A stretch of DNA of 45,842 nucleotides, taken from positions 1 to 45,842 of the forward strand of contig JAEWRN010000041.1 of assembly GCA_023460035.1 (NCBI GenBank), given 5' to 3'. This stretch comes from Bacillota bacterium (GTDB lineage Bacteria > Bacillota > Clostridia > Oscillospirales > Ruminococcaceae). The notes beneath the pieces are model-generated. The model made no database searches and was not told where the DNA came from. It was given only the letters and a program-made list of their open reading frames with translations. Both the position numbers and the translations under genes were made by a program. Position 1 is the stretch's first letter. Every line of letters starts with the position of its first letter. This document shows, one piece after another, positions 16,046 through 24,557 of this stretch.

Positions 16046-16075
16046 GGTGAAAACAGAAAATTCCAACCTGCACAT

Positions 16076-16104
16076 TTGCGATACCGCACAAAAAGTGCTA
16101 TACT
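16076..16104 (+). promoter_or_regulatory. Promoter of the HAD phosphatase gene
   Basis: TTGCGA (16076-16081), 17-bp spacer, TATACT (16099-16104). Confidence 0.7.
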
Positions 16105-16160
16105 AATCCAACCGTAAGGGGGTCTGCCCGGCGGGAATGTGTAAAGCGGGAAGGTGCGTT

Positions 16161-16808
16161 ATGAAATATCAGGTGGCTTACTTCGATTTGGATGGTACTT
16201 TGGTGGATTCGGCGCCGGGGATTTTGGGCTCAATGCAAAAAGCGCTTGAGCAGTTTGGGGTACACCCCACATTGCAGCAATTGCGCCGCTACCTTGGCCC
16301 GCCGCTGCAGCAGATGTTCGCCGATTTTTTGCCGGCAGAGCAGGTGGCCGAAGGGGTGCGCATCTACCGCCAGTACTATGTGACGGGCGGCGGGCTGTTT
16401 GACGCGCTGGTATACGACGGGGTGCCCGAAGCACTGGCCCGCTTGCAGCAGGGCGGCGTGCAGCTGTGTCTTGCCACGGCAAAGCCCAAAGCGACCGCAC
16501 AGCAGGTGCTGGATCACTTTGGGCTCAGCCAGTATTTTGCACAGGTGGGCGGCACGGTGGAAGAGGCGGGTATTCTGGATAAAACCGGGGTGATCCGCAA
16601 TAATTTGCAGCACAGCACCTTTGCGCCCGGTGCCCATTTAATGGTGGGCGACCGGCGCGACGACTTGCAGGGTGCCGCCGCCGCAGGCATTGACGCGCTG
16701 GGGGTGCTGTATGGCTATGGCAGCAGGGAAGAGCTGGCGGCACACCCCCACATGGCCCTTTGTGAAAGCCCAGGTGCGGTGGCGCAGTTTATTTTGACCC
16801 AGGGCTAA
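16161..16808 (+). CDS. HAD-superfamily phosphatase (phosphoglycolate phosphatase-like)
   Basis: A 215-residue HAD hydrolase. Motif I is FDLDGTLVDS (about 7-16, nucleophile and acid Asp). A four-helix cap follows (about 17-80), with motif II/III around LATAKPKATAQ and motif IV GDRRDDLQGAAAAG. This pattern matches the PGP/Gph type that removes phosphate from small metabolites such as 2-phosphoglycolate or pyrophosphate. The exact substrate cannot be read. ATG at 16161 follows AAGGTG. The SGNH gene starts 33 bases after its stop, so the two may be co-transcribed. Confidence 0.88.
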   Translation: MKYQVAYFDLDGTLVDSAPGILGSMQKALEQFGVHPTLQQLRRYLGPPLQQMFADFLPAEQVAEGVRIYRQYYVTGGGLFDALVYDGVPEALARLQQGGVQLCLATAKPKATAQQVLDHFGLSQYFAQVGGTVEEAGILDKTGVIRNNLQHSTFAPGAHLMVGDRRDDLQGAAAAGIDALGVLYGYGSREELAAHPHMALCESPGAVAQFILTQG

Positions 16809-16840
16809 GCGGGCTGCAACAAAAGACAGGAAAGCGATGT

Positions 16841-18073
16841 GTGGTAAAGTTGACGCAAAAATATCAAAAGCGCGGGCCGGGTTTTTTTGAACGGCTGGGG
16901 CGTTGGTTTCGCGGATTGTTTGCAATGGTGCGCAATTTTAAGCGCCTGACCCCGGTGCAAAAGCGGCGTACCGTGCTGCTTTGCACGGTGCCGGTGCTGG
17001 TGGTCGTTGCGCTGATTGCCGTGCCGGTGGGGGTGCTGCTCAGCCGCGGCAGCCCGCTGGTAGAATCGCAGCAGCAACAGCAGGCGGTTTATGAACAGTC
17101 GGAATACGAGCGCGAAGCCGCCCAGTTTGCCGATTTGTTTTTGCCAGCGACAGACGACGCGGGGGAAGAATACCTGCAAGAAACGCTGTTTGTGGGGGAT
17201 TCCAACACCGTAAGGCTTGCGAATTTTGGCGAGATAGAAATGAACAGCATGGCGGCGGTGGTAGGCATGGGGGTACAAAGTGTGCCGGACAGTGCCTGCA
17301 TCTGGTTTGCGGGGTACGACAGCCCGGTCACCATGGCAAAGGCCGCTGCGCTGCTGCAACCGCGGCGCATGATTGTGATGTTTGGCACCAACAACACCGA
17401 TATGGACACCGACGACTTTATCACAGCCTATAAAAAAGCGCTGGATGCTTTGCAGGAGGGTTACCCGTATGCAGACATCATCATTGCCAGCATCCCGCCG
17501 GTCGGGGCCAATAAAACCGATGCTGCGGCGACGCAGAAAAAGGTAGATTCCTTTAACCTTGGCCTTGCAAAGCTGGCTCAACAGGACGGTTACCAGTTTT
17601 TGAACAGTGTGGAAGTGCTGAAGGGCGACAACGGGTATATGAAGCCGGCCTATGTGGAAAACGACGGTCTGCACTTTACTGCAAAGGGTGCTTCGGTGTA
17701 TATTGATTATGTGCGCACGCACAGCTATATTACCGATGATGTGCGCCCCACGCTGAAAGCACAGCCCACCCGCATCAGCCCGCCCGCCACCGAAAGCTCG
17801 TCGCAGCAGGAGGCGCCGGCCGAGGTGCAGGCGACAGCTACCCCGTCACCTTCGCCGTCACCGTCACCCACCCCTTCGCCAACGCCTTCACCGACGGCAA
17901 CGGCAAGCCCTACCGCAACCCCAACGCCGGCACCAACCGCAACGCCTGCCGGCAGCACGCCGTCGTCTTCTGCGGCGCCGTCGGCCCCCAGTACGCCTGT
18001 GGCAAGTGAGGCGCCGGCGGCAAGCGCTGCCCCCACACCGGCGCCGGCGGCTTCGTCATCCGGCTCTGAATAA
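16841..18073 (+). CDS. Membrane-anchored SGNH/GDSL-type hydrolase with Pro/Thr/Ser tail
   Basis: A 410-residue protein: basic N-terminus, one membrane anchor (about 46-67), SGNH hydrolase domain (about 110-300) and a low-complexity Pro/Thr/Ser/Ala tail (about 320-408). Catalytic blocks seen are VGDSNTVRL (nucleophile Ser), MFGTNNTD (Asn block) and NDGLHFTAKG (Asp and His). Domain placement predicts an extracellular enzyme, perhaps removing acetyl groups from wall or capsule glycans. The tail resembles wall-spanning linkers of Gram-positive surface proteins, but no LPXTG motif is present. The start is a GTG with AGGAAAG upstream. Confidence 0.85.
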   Translation: MVKLTQKYQKRGPGFFERLGRWFRGLFAMVRNFKRLTPVQKRRTVLLCTVPVLVVVALIAVPVGVLLSRGSPLVESQQQQQAVYEQSEYEREAAQFADLFLPATDDAGEEYLQETLFVGDSNTVRLANFGEIEMNSMAAVVGMGVQSVPDSACIWFAGYDSPVTMAKAAALLQPRRMIVMFGTNNTDMDTDDFITAYKKALDALQEGYPYADIIIASIPPVGANKTDAAATQKKVDSFNLGLAKLAQQDGYQFLNSVEVLKGDNGYMKPAYVENDGLHFTAKGASVYIDYVRTHSYITDDVRPTLKAQPTRISPPATESSSQQEAPAEVQATATPSPSPSPSPTPSPTPSPTATASPTATPTPAPTATPAGSTPSSSAAPSAPSTPVASEAPAASAAPTPAPAASSSGSE

Positions 18074-18117
18074 GAATGGCTGCTTTGATGGCGGCACGAT
18101 GAAAGGGGATATCTCAC

Positions 18118-19080
18118 ATGAATTGCACAGTATTGGGCTGCGGCCGGTGGGGGTCTTTTCTCGCCAGTTTTCACAGCCGCAACCACAAGGTCGTTTTGTG
18201 GGGGCGCAAAGGGTCAAAAAGCTTTGAAACGCTGCGCAATACCCGGCAAAATGCCTATCTCACCCTGCCACAGCAGGTTGAGCTGCAAGACGACCTCGGC
18301 CTTGCCCTCGCGGCAAGCGAAACCGTCATCATCTCCATTTCTGCCCAGCAATTGCGAGACCTTGCCAGCCGTATCAACACTTACCCGGTTGCGGGCAAAA
18401 CCTTTATTTTGTGCATGAAAGGGCTGGAGGAAGCCAGCGGCAAGCGGCTGACCCAGGTGATGCGCGAGTGTATCACACAGCCGTTTGGCCTTGCGGTATG
18501 GGTGGGGCCCGGCCATGTGCAGGACTTTTTGTCCGGCATCCCGAACTGTATGGTCATCGATTCAGACGACCGCGAGCTGACCGGCCATATTGTGGAAGAA
18601 TTTCAAAGTGAGCTGCTGCGCTTATACATTGGCACCGACCTGATCGGCACCGAAATTGGCGCCGCGGCCAAAAACGTGATGGGTATTGCCGCGGGTTTTT
18701 TGGATGGCAAGGGCCTTTCCAGCCTAAAGGGCGCGCTGATGGCGCGCGGTGCGCGGGAGATTGCCCGGCTGATCCGTGCGATGGGCGGCAACGAGCTTTC
18801 TGCTTATGGGCTGTGCCACCTTGGCGATTACGAGGCGACGTTGTTTAGCCCGCACAGCCACAACCGCAGCTATGGCGAGGCGATGGCACGCGGGCAAGAT
18901 TACCCGCTACTGGCCGAAGGCGTACCCACTGCAAAGGCGCTTGTTGCGCTGGGCAAAGAGCACGGGGTAGAGCTGCCCATCTGCGAGACGGTTTGCGATG
19001 TGCTGTTTGCGGGCGCGTCGATGGAAGAGGCGTTTCAAAAGTTATTTTTCCGCAGTACAAAAGAAGAATTTTATACCTGA
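18118..19080 (+). CDS. gpsA: NAD(P)H-dependent glycerol-3-phosphate dehydrogenase
   Basis: A 320-residue dehydrogenase that reduces dihydroxyacetone phosphate to sn-glycerol-3-phosphate for phospholipid synthesis. The N-terminal Rossmann motif is VLGCGRWGS (about 5-13). The substrate-site lysine is in GAAAKNVMGIAAG (about 180-192), followed by the family's helical C-terminal half. GHVQD (about 129-133) stands where the motif GPSFA is usual, so this belongs to a divergent branch. The ATG follows AAAGGGG with good spacing. Terminator hairpin at 19123-19167. Confidence 0.9.
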   Translation: MNCTVLGCGRWGSFLASFHSRNHKVVLWGRKGSKSFETLRNTRQNAYLTLPQQVELQDDLGLALAASETVIISISAQQLRDLASRINTYPVAGKTFILCMKGLEEASGKRLTQVMRECITQPFGLAVWVGPGHVQDFLSGIPNCMVIDSDDRELTGHIVEEFQSELLRLYIGTDLIGTEIGAAAKNVMGIAAGFLDGKGLSSLKGALMARGAREIARLIRAMGGNELSAYGLCHLGDYEATLFSPHSHNRSYGEAMARGQDYPLLAEGVPTAKALVALGKEHGVELPICETVCDVLFAGASMEEAFQKLFFRSTKEEFYT

Positions 19081-19122
19081 GGCATGGGCGGCTTGGCCGT
19101 TATGGCACCTACCCTCGGTAGA

Positions 19123-19167
19123 AAAAACAGCCGGTTTTATGTGCAGTTTGTACATGCCGGCTGTTTT
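19123..19167 (+). terminator. Terminator after gpsA
   Basis: Arms AAAACAGCCGG and CCGGCTGTTTT around a second inner hairpin, 43 bases after gpsA. Confidence 0.75.
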
Positions 19168-19333
19168 ACTACCCGCGCGGCGGCACAGCGGCTTGTTTTG
19201 GCGGGCTGTTGGGCCTTTTTGCGGCCCGGTGGAAGCGTTTTTTTGCCCGGTATCGGCGCTGCCACCCACACGGTTTTGATTGACACCCGGCCGCAAATGG
19301 CCGATAATGGAAGAGACGCAAAGGAGGCGGACT

Positions 19334-20071
19334 ATGGCGCGCTATCACTGTATCCTGATCGACCTTGACAACACTCTGCTTGATTTTGACGCGGCCGAAG
19401 CGGCTGCACTTACCGGTACGCTGGAGCATTTTAATATTTCGTCAAACGAAGAGACGACTGCCCGTTACCACGAGATCAACAGGGGGCTTTGGGCCCGTTT
19501 TGAAAAGGGCGAAGTCCACAAAGAGCAGCTGCAAACGCAGCGGTTTGCCATGCTGCTTTCTGCACTTGGCCGCCAGGGCAACCCCGGGCAGATTAACGAT
19601 TATTACCTTGACCAGCTGGCACAGGGCGGGCAAATATTGCCCGGCGCAGACGAGTTTTTGCGGGATGTTGAAGATTATGTCACGATAGGCATCATCACGA
19701 ACGGGATGCAAAAGGCACAGGCGGGCCGGCTTTCCGCTTCCGGGATCGGCGAATTTGCAGACGGCGTTTTCATCTCTGAAAAGATGGGTGTGGCAAAGCC
19801 GGACAAGCGCTTTGTCAACATTGCACTGGACAAGCTGGGCATTACGAACCGCAGCCGTGTGCTGGTCATCGGTGACAGTATTTCGGCGGATATCCGCTGC
19901 GGGCAGGCCGCAGGGCTGGACACCTGCTGGTTCAATTTTAAAGGGCTTGCACAGGATGATGGGGGCAGCGGGCCGACTTATACCGTGCGCGGTTATGAAG
20001 AGCTGAAAACGGTCATTCTGGAACAGGAGGAACTTGACCATGTCGGTGAAAAAAAGAGACATTCAGTTTAA
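19334..20071 (+). CDS. YjjG-type HAD nucleotidase
   Basis: A 245-residue HAD phosphatase of the YjjG/YfnB (noncanonical pyrimidine nucleotidase) type. Motif I is LIDLDNTLLDFD (about 7-18; note Asn where PGP types have Gly). Motif II is IGIITNGMQKAQ, the motif III lysine lies in KMGVAKPDKRF, and motif IV is VIGDSISADIRCGQAAG. The family hydrolyses nucleoside monophosphates, including modified pyrimidines. ATG at 19334 has a strong AAAGGAGG. Its 3' end overlaps the next gene by 32 bases, which implies translational coupling. Confidence 0.88.
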   Translation: MARYHCILIDLDNTLLDFDAAEAAALTGTLEHFNISSNEETTARYHEINRGLWARFEKGEVHKEQLQTQRFAMLLSALGRQGNPGQINDYYLDQLAQGGQILPGADEFLRDVEDYVTIGIITNGMQKAQAGRLSASGIGEFADGVFISEKMGVAKPDKRFVNIALDKLGITNRSRVLVIGDSISADIRCGQAAGLDTCWFNFKGLAQDDGGSGPTYTVRGYEELKTVILEQEELDHVGEKKRHSV

Positions 20072-20981
20072 ATCCTCAGACGGGCAGACCATGGTGGCGG
20101 CGTATTTTTATGAGGACGATGCCACACCACCCAAAGCAGTGGTGCAAATTTCGCACGGGATGTGCGAGTACATTGGCCGGTACGACGGCTTTGCTGCTTA
20201 CCTTTGCAGCCGCGGTTTTGCCGTGTGCGGCAACGACCATTTGGGCCATGGGGCCACCAGCACCCAGGAGACAGACGGCTTTTTTGGCCCCACGGGCAGC
20301 CGCCGTTTTGTGCTGGAGGACCTGCACGAGATGAACCGCCTTGCGCACGAGCAATACCCCGGCCTGCCGGTGGTGCTGCTGGGGCATAGTATGGGCAGCT
20401 TTTTTGCGCGGGAATACGCCGCGCGCTGGCCGGGTACCATCAATGCGCTGCTCATCAGCGGCACCGGCGGGCCTAACCCGGTTGGCGGTGTTGGTCTCGC
20501 GCTCACGTCGCTATTGGGGGCGCTGCGCGGGCACACCTACCGGTCGAAATTCATCAACAACCTCGCATTTGGCGCCTACCTGAAAAGGATCCCAGAGCCC
20601 AATACCCCGTATGACTGGATCACCCGTGACGAGGAAATTGTGGCAAAATATGCAGCCGACCCCAAATGTACGTTTGTTTTTACAGTGGGGGGCTTTCACG
20701 AGCTGATGTCCATTTTAAAAGAGGTTTCCAGCCCCGCGTGGGCCGCAAAGCTAGACAAGCAGATGCCGGTTCTACTGGCCTCCGGCGCCATGGACCCTGT
20801 GGGGGAGTACGGCGAGGGCGTGAAAAAGGTGTACAGCTGGCTGCAGCAGGCGGGGGTACAGCACGCAGAGCTGCGGCTGTACCCCGACGCGAGGCACGAG
20901 CTGATCAACGAGATTAACCGCGCCGATTTGTGGAAAGACCTTGCCGATTGGATGCAGCAGCAGACGATGGGCGCAGAATAA
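20040..20981 (+). CDS. Monoacylglycerol-lipase/lysophospholipase-like hydrolase
   Basis: A 313-residue alpha/beta hydrolase of the Hydrolase_4 (lysophospholipase, COG2267) type. HGMCEYIGRYDGFAAYL (about 41-57) gives the oxyanion loop, the nucleophile elbow is LLGHSMGS (about 119-126), and late ASGAMDPVGEYGEG and PDARHELINE supply Asp and His. No signal peptide. It probably hydrolyses monoacylglycerol or lysophospholipid esters, which fits its place near gpsA and envelope genes. The ATG is 10 bases after GGAGG, inside the upstream nucleotidase gene. Confidence 0.9.
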   Translation: MSVKKRDIQFKSSDGQTMVAAYFYEDDATPPKAVVQISHGMCEYIGRYDGFAAYLCSRGFAVCGNDHLGHGATSTQETDGFFGPTGSRRFVLEDLHEMNRLAHEQYPGLPVVLLGHSMGSFFAREYAARWPGTINALLISGTGGPNPVGGVGLALTSLLGALRGHTYRSKFINNLAFGAYLKRIPEPNTPYDWITRDEEIVAKYAADPKCTFVFTVGGFHELMSILKEVSSPAWAAKLDKQMPVLLASGAMDPVGEYGEGVKKVYSWLQQAGVQHAELRLYPDARHELINEINRADLWKDLADWMQQQTMGAE

Positions 20982-20986
20982 TACAA

Positions 20987-21025
20987 AAAAGAGGCATTGT
21001 CGGCTTTTTTGCCGCAATGCCTTTT
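20987..21025 (+). terminator. Terminator after hydrolase gene
   Basis: Stem AGGCATTG / CAATGCCT plus an inner CGGC/GCCG, followed by TTTT. Confidence 0.75.
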
Positions 21026-21116
21026 CAAAAAAGTGAGAACATGGTAAACTATACACTGTTGTGTCGCCAAAAAGGGGCACGGCAGATTGCAAAATAGGAA
21101 CGGAGTGCTTTTTAGG

Positions 21117-22286
21117 ATGGAATTTCTTTCCCAGTTTGCACAATCTCTGGTTGGGCATCTTGGCGCGATGACCTACGTTGATGTTGTGAAAATGCTCGTG
21201 ATGTGGCTGATTGGCGGCACGCTGATTTACCTTGCCATTAAAAAAGATATGGAACCGACCCTGCTGCTGCCCATGGGCTTTGGCGCAATTTTGGTCAACC
21301 TGCCGCTGTCCGGCGTCATTGACCAGTACATCGACCCAGCAACGGGTATTGCGGCAGAACCCGGCGCGCTCAGCGAGCTGTTCCGCGCGGGGATCGACAA
21401 TGAGCTGTTCCCGCTGCTGCTGTTCATCGGCATCGGTGCCATGATCGATTTTGGCCCGCTGCTGCAAAACCCCAAGCTGCTGTTATTTGGTGCGGCCGCA
21501 CAGTTTGGTATTTTCTTTACCGTTACGGCGGCGACCATGATGGGCTTTACGCTGACCGACGCGGCGTCGATCGGTATTATCGGCGCGGCCGACGGCCCCA
21601 CATCTATCTTTGTAGCCAATTATTACGGTACCCAGTATATTGGTGCCATTATTGTGGCGGCTTACAGTTATATGGCGCTCGTGCCCATTATTCAGCCGCC
21701 GTTTATTAAGCTGGTCACCACCAAAAAAGAGCGCCTGATCCGCATGAAATACGAGGCAAAAAGCACCAGCAAAACGGTGCGCATTTTGTTCCCCATTGTG
21801 GTGACGGTGATTGCGGGCATTGTGGCGCCGCGCAGTGTGGCGCTGGTGGGCTTTTTGATGTTTGGCAACCTGCTGCGTGAGTGCGGCGTGCTGAACAGCC
21901 TTTCAGAGGCGGCGCAAAATGTGCTGGCAAACCTGATTACTCTGCTGCTTGGCATTACCGTGGCGACCAAAATGCAGGCCGACCTGTTTTTAACCTGGCA
22001 GACCCTGATGATTCTGGGCCTTGGGCTGATTGCCTTTATCTTTGACACCATTGGCGGTGTGCTGTTTGCGAAGTTCATCAACCTGTTTACCAAAAACAAG
22101 GTCAACCCGATGATTGGCGCCTGCGGTATTTCGGCGTTCCCGATGAGCAGCCGCGTGATAGCAAAAATGGCGCTGAAAGAAGACCCCGAAAACTTTATCC
22201 TGATGCAGGCGGCCGGCGTCAACGTCGGCGGGCAGATTGCATCGGTCATTGCGGGCGGGTTGATTCTCAACCTGATCGCGCGGTAA
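21117..22286 (+). CDS. Sodium-translocating decarboxylase beta subunit (OadB/GcdB/MmdB family)
   Basis: A 389-residue integral membrane protein, the Na+-pumping subunit of biotin-dependent decarboxylases of oxaloacetate, methylmalonyl-CoA or glutaconyl-CoA. Family marks seen include LLPMGFGAILVNLP near the N-terminus, the conserved GAADGPTSIF with its membrane Asp (about 160-170), and GLIAFIFDTIGGVLFAK and NPMIGACGISAFPMSSR in the second half. The ATG at 21117 follows CGGAGTG at a long distance; an upstream in-frame TTG at 21087 is less likely. Alpha (carboxyltransferase) and biotin-carrier genes are absent here. A tiny OadG-like gene follows by 14 bases. Confidence 0.93.
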   Translation: MEFLSQFAQSLVGHLGAMTYVDVVKMLVMWLIGGTLIYLAIKKDMEPTLLLPMGFGAILVNLPLSGVIDQYIDPATGIAAEPGALSELFRAGIDNELFPLLLFIGIGAMIDFGPLLQNPKLLLFGAAAQFGIFFTVTAATMMGFTLTDAASIGIIGAADGPTSIFVANYYGTQYIGAIIVAAYSYMALVPIIQPPFIKLVTTKKERLIRMKYEAKSTSKTVRILFPIVVTVIAGIVAPRSVALVGFLMFGNLLRECGVLNSLSEAAQNVLANLITLLLGITVATKMQADLFLTWQTLMILGLGLIAFIFDTIGGVLFAKFINLFTKNKVNPMIGACGISAFPMSSRVIAKMALKEDPENFILMQAAGVNVGGQIASVIAGGLILNLIAR

Positions 22287-22300
22287 GGGGGCGCAGTAGA

Positions 22301-22423
22301 ATGAATGTAGAAGTAGTCATGCAATCGCTCAGCGTGATGCTGCAGGGTATGTGCGGTATTTTTATTGTGATGGGGGTCATCAGCCTTTCCATTGCGCTGC
22401 TTAGCCGCGTGTTTAAGCAGTAA
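22301..22423 (+). CDS. OadG-related small membrane subunit (40 aa)
   Basis: A 40-residue protein with one transmembrane helix (about residues 18-36) and a short polar N-terminus, translating as MNVEVVMQSLSVMLQGMCG then hydrophobic residues and a basic end (SRVFKQ). Size and pattern match the 'OadG-related small transporter subunits' found next to OadB in clostridia, which lack the periplasmic tail and zinc site of full OadG. It starts 14 bases after the beta subunit stop with AAGGGGG upstream. It probably stabilises the beta subunit or docks partner subunits (inference). Confidence 0.85.
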   Translation: MNVEVVMQSLSVMLQGMCGIFIVMGVISLSIALLSRVFKQ

Positions 22424-22453
22424 CGGCACGCCTGCGGTAGTTTGAGCCAAGGC

Positions 22454-22480
22454 AAGCCGCCGCGTTGCGGCGGCTTTTTT
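22454..22480 (+). terminator. Terminator after OadB operon
   Basis: GCCGCCGC-GTT-GCGGCGGC followed by TTTTTT. Confidence 0.92.
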
Positions 22481-22520
22481 GTGCGTGTGTGCACAGGTAT
22501 TTTTATAGAAGGAATGAGTT

Positions 22521-24413
22521 ATGTTAGTAACATTGCAGAAAGTGGGCAAAAGCTTTGGTGCAGAGCGCATATTGCAAAATATCAGCGCGGCGGTAGACAG
22601 GCAGGACCGCATTGGCATCATAGGGGAGAACGGCGCGGGCAAAACAACGCTGCTGCGCATCCTCACCGGCGAGCTTTTGCCGGACGAGGGGGAGGTTTCG
22701 GCCAGCCGCAACCTGACCTTTGGCTATTTGGAACAAAACGCGGCCCCGGTGGGCGAGCGTACGGTGTGGGGCGAGATGGAAGATGCCTACGCGCCGTCGC
22801 TGGCGGCAATGGAGCAGTTGGACCAGCTGAACCTTGCGCTGGCGCAAAACCCGCAGGATACCGGTTTATTGGAGCAGCATGCCGCCGCCACCGCGGTGAT
22901 TGACGCACAGGACGCGTATCACCGCGAAGTGAAAATGAAAAAGGTGCTTGCAGGCATGGCCTTTTTGCCGGACACTTGGGAGAAAGAGGTGCGGGTCTTA
23001 TCCGGCGGCGAGCGCACCCGGCTGCAGCTTGCAAAGCTGCTGGTACAAAACCCGGACCTGCTGATTTTGGACGAACCGACCAACCACCTTGATTTTGAGA
23101 CGCTGGAATGGCTGGAAAGTTACCTTACCGGCTATGGCGGGGCCATCCTTGCGGTGTCGCATGACCGCTATTTTTTAGACGCTGTCGCAAACCGCATTTG
23201 GGAGCTGGAGCAGTACACGCTGACAAGCTATAAGGGCAACTACTCGGCTTACCTGCCCCAAAAAGAAATGGCGGTACAGCTGCAAAGCAAACAGCACGAT
23301 GCGGACGTTGCAACGGCGAAAAAATTGCAGGATTATGTCGACCGCAACTTGGTGCGGGCCAGCACGACCAAAATGGCCCAAAGCCGCCGCAAGCAGCTGG
23401 AAAAGATGGAAATTACAGAAAAACCCCACCAAATGGGGTACGAGCTGAAATTTCGGTTTGAATATGATATGGAGCCCTACGAAAACGTGCTGACCACCAA
23501 AAAGCTTTGCGTTGCGGCGGGCGGCAACATGCTGATTGACGGGCTAAACCTTGAGGTGCTGCGCGGCGACCGGTTGGTAATTGCCGGTGCAAACGGTACG
23601 GGCAAATCGACCCTGCTGCGGGTTTTGTGCGGCAAGCTGCGGGCGCAAAGTGGCAGCATTAAGGTGGGCACCGGCGTTAAAATGTCGGTGTTTGAGCAGC
23701 AGCAGCGCCGCCGGGGCGGCCGCGTGATCGACGCCATCTGGGACCAGTACCCCCGCATGACCGAGCTGGAGGTGCGCAGCCACCTTGCCCGGCTGAATTT
23801 TAAGGGCGAAGATGTGTTTAAAGAGACGGCCACCCTTTCGGGCGGCGAGCTGTCGCGGCTGCGGTTTGCCGAAATTTTGTTAGAGCGGCCGAACCTGTTG
23901 TTTTTAGACGAGCCCACCAACCACCTGGACATTTATACCCGCGAAAGCCTGGGCCAGGCGCTGGCCAGATATACCGGCACACTGCTGCTGGTGACCCATG
24001 ACCGCTACCTGATGAACAGCCTTGCCTGCCCCATTTTACATTTAGAGGACGGCAAGGGCGTCTTTTACGACGGGTATGCCGCACTGATGGCCCGCACGGC
24101 CAGCAGCGACACCCCGCACACCGGCAAAAAAGAAGAGGGAACCGAAAGCAAAACGCAGCAGCGCAACCCCAAAGAGGAACGCCGCCTGCGCGCCGAAGTG
24201 CGCAAACAGGCAAAAGAGCTGGAACAGCGCATTGAAGAGCTGGGTGCCGATATTTTGGGCATGGAAGAGTCACTTTCGCAGCCGGAAGTGGCAAGTGACC
24301 ACCTGCGTTTGCAAGAAATCTGCGACGCGCTGGGCGATGCCCGGTTTGAGCAGAACGAGCGGTATGCCCAGTGGGAGGCCCTGCTGGAAGAGCACGGTGA
24401 CCTGCTGGAATAA
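22521..24413 (+). CDS. ABC-F family ATPase
   Basis: A 630-residue soluble protein with two ABC ATPase domains and no membrane segment, the ABC-F layout of ribosome-binding translation factors. Domain 1 has Walker A GENGAGKTT (about 35-43), signature LSGGERTRLQLA and Walker B LLILDEPTNHLD. Domain 2 has GANGTGKST, LSGGELSRLRFA and LLFLDEPTNHLD. The inter-domain linker (about 245-310) is charged and helical, and a C-terminal coiled-coil extension (about 540-630) is present. The group includes general factors (EttA, Uup, YdiF) and antibiotic-resistance factors. The linker is of ordinary length, so a housekeeping role is more likely than resistance. Confidence 0.93.
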   Translation: MLVTLQKVGKSFGAERILQNISAAVDRQDRIGIIGENGAGKTTLLRILTGELLPDEGEVSASRNLTFGYLEQNAAPVGERTVWGEMEDAYAPSLAAMEQLDQLNLALAQNPQDTGLLEQHAAATAVIDAQDAYHREVKMKKVLAGMAFLPDTWEKEVRVLSGGERTRLQLAKLLVQNPDLLILDEPTNHLDFETLEWLESYLTGYGGAILAVSHDRYFLDAVANRIWELEQYTLTSYKGNYSAYLPQKEMAVQLQSKQHDADVATAKKLQDYVDRNLVRASTTKMAQSRRKQLEKMEITEKPHQMGYELKFRFEYDMEPYENVLTTKKLCVAAGGNMLIDGLNLEVLRGDRLVIAGANGTGKSTLLRVLCGKLRAQSGSIKVGTGVKMSVFEQQQRRRGGRVIDAIWDQYPRMTELEVRSHLARLNFKGEDVFKETATLSGGELSRLRFAEILLERPNLLFLDEPTNHLDIYTRESLGQALARYTGTLLLVTHDRYLMNSLACPILHLEDGKGVFYDGYAALMARTASSDTPHTGKKEEGTESKTQQRNPKEERRLRAEVRKQAKELEQRIEELGADILGMEESLSQPEVASDHLRLQEICDALGDARFEQNERYAQWEALLEEHGDLLE

Positions 24414-24491
24414 ATGCTCTGTGGTATTTTGCCGCAAACGGCATGTAAAGGCAAAGCACCGCAGCTGTATTGCGGCAAATGTTAGAAAAAC

Positions 24492-24536
24492 AAAAAGCAC
24501 TTCCCCCTGCCACGCTGGCAGGGGGAAGTGCTTTTT
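24492..24536. terminator. Bidirectional terminator
   Basis: Twenty-one-base arms with a CGC loop and A/T runs on both sides, between the converging ABC-F and DHHW genes. Confidence 0.95.
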
Positions 24537-24557
24537 GCTGTTAAAACAGAACGAAAA

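Noticed and set aside
17821..17960. CRISPR-like or minisatellite array
   Set aside because: The short imperfect units are in-frame codons for a Pro/Thr/Ser tail; no regular spacer-repeat structure.
17725..18186. Minus-strand frame over the tail of the SGNH gene (153 codons)
   Set aside because: It is a Gly/Val/Ala shadow of the Pro/Thr/Ser repeat coding on the other strand, with no ribosome binding site.
22521..24413. ABC-F protein as an antibiotic-resistance factor
   Set aside because: The linker between ATPase domains is of ordinary length and no resistance leader peptide is seen; a housekeeping ABC-F is more likely.
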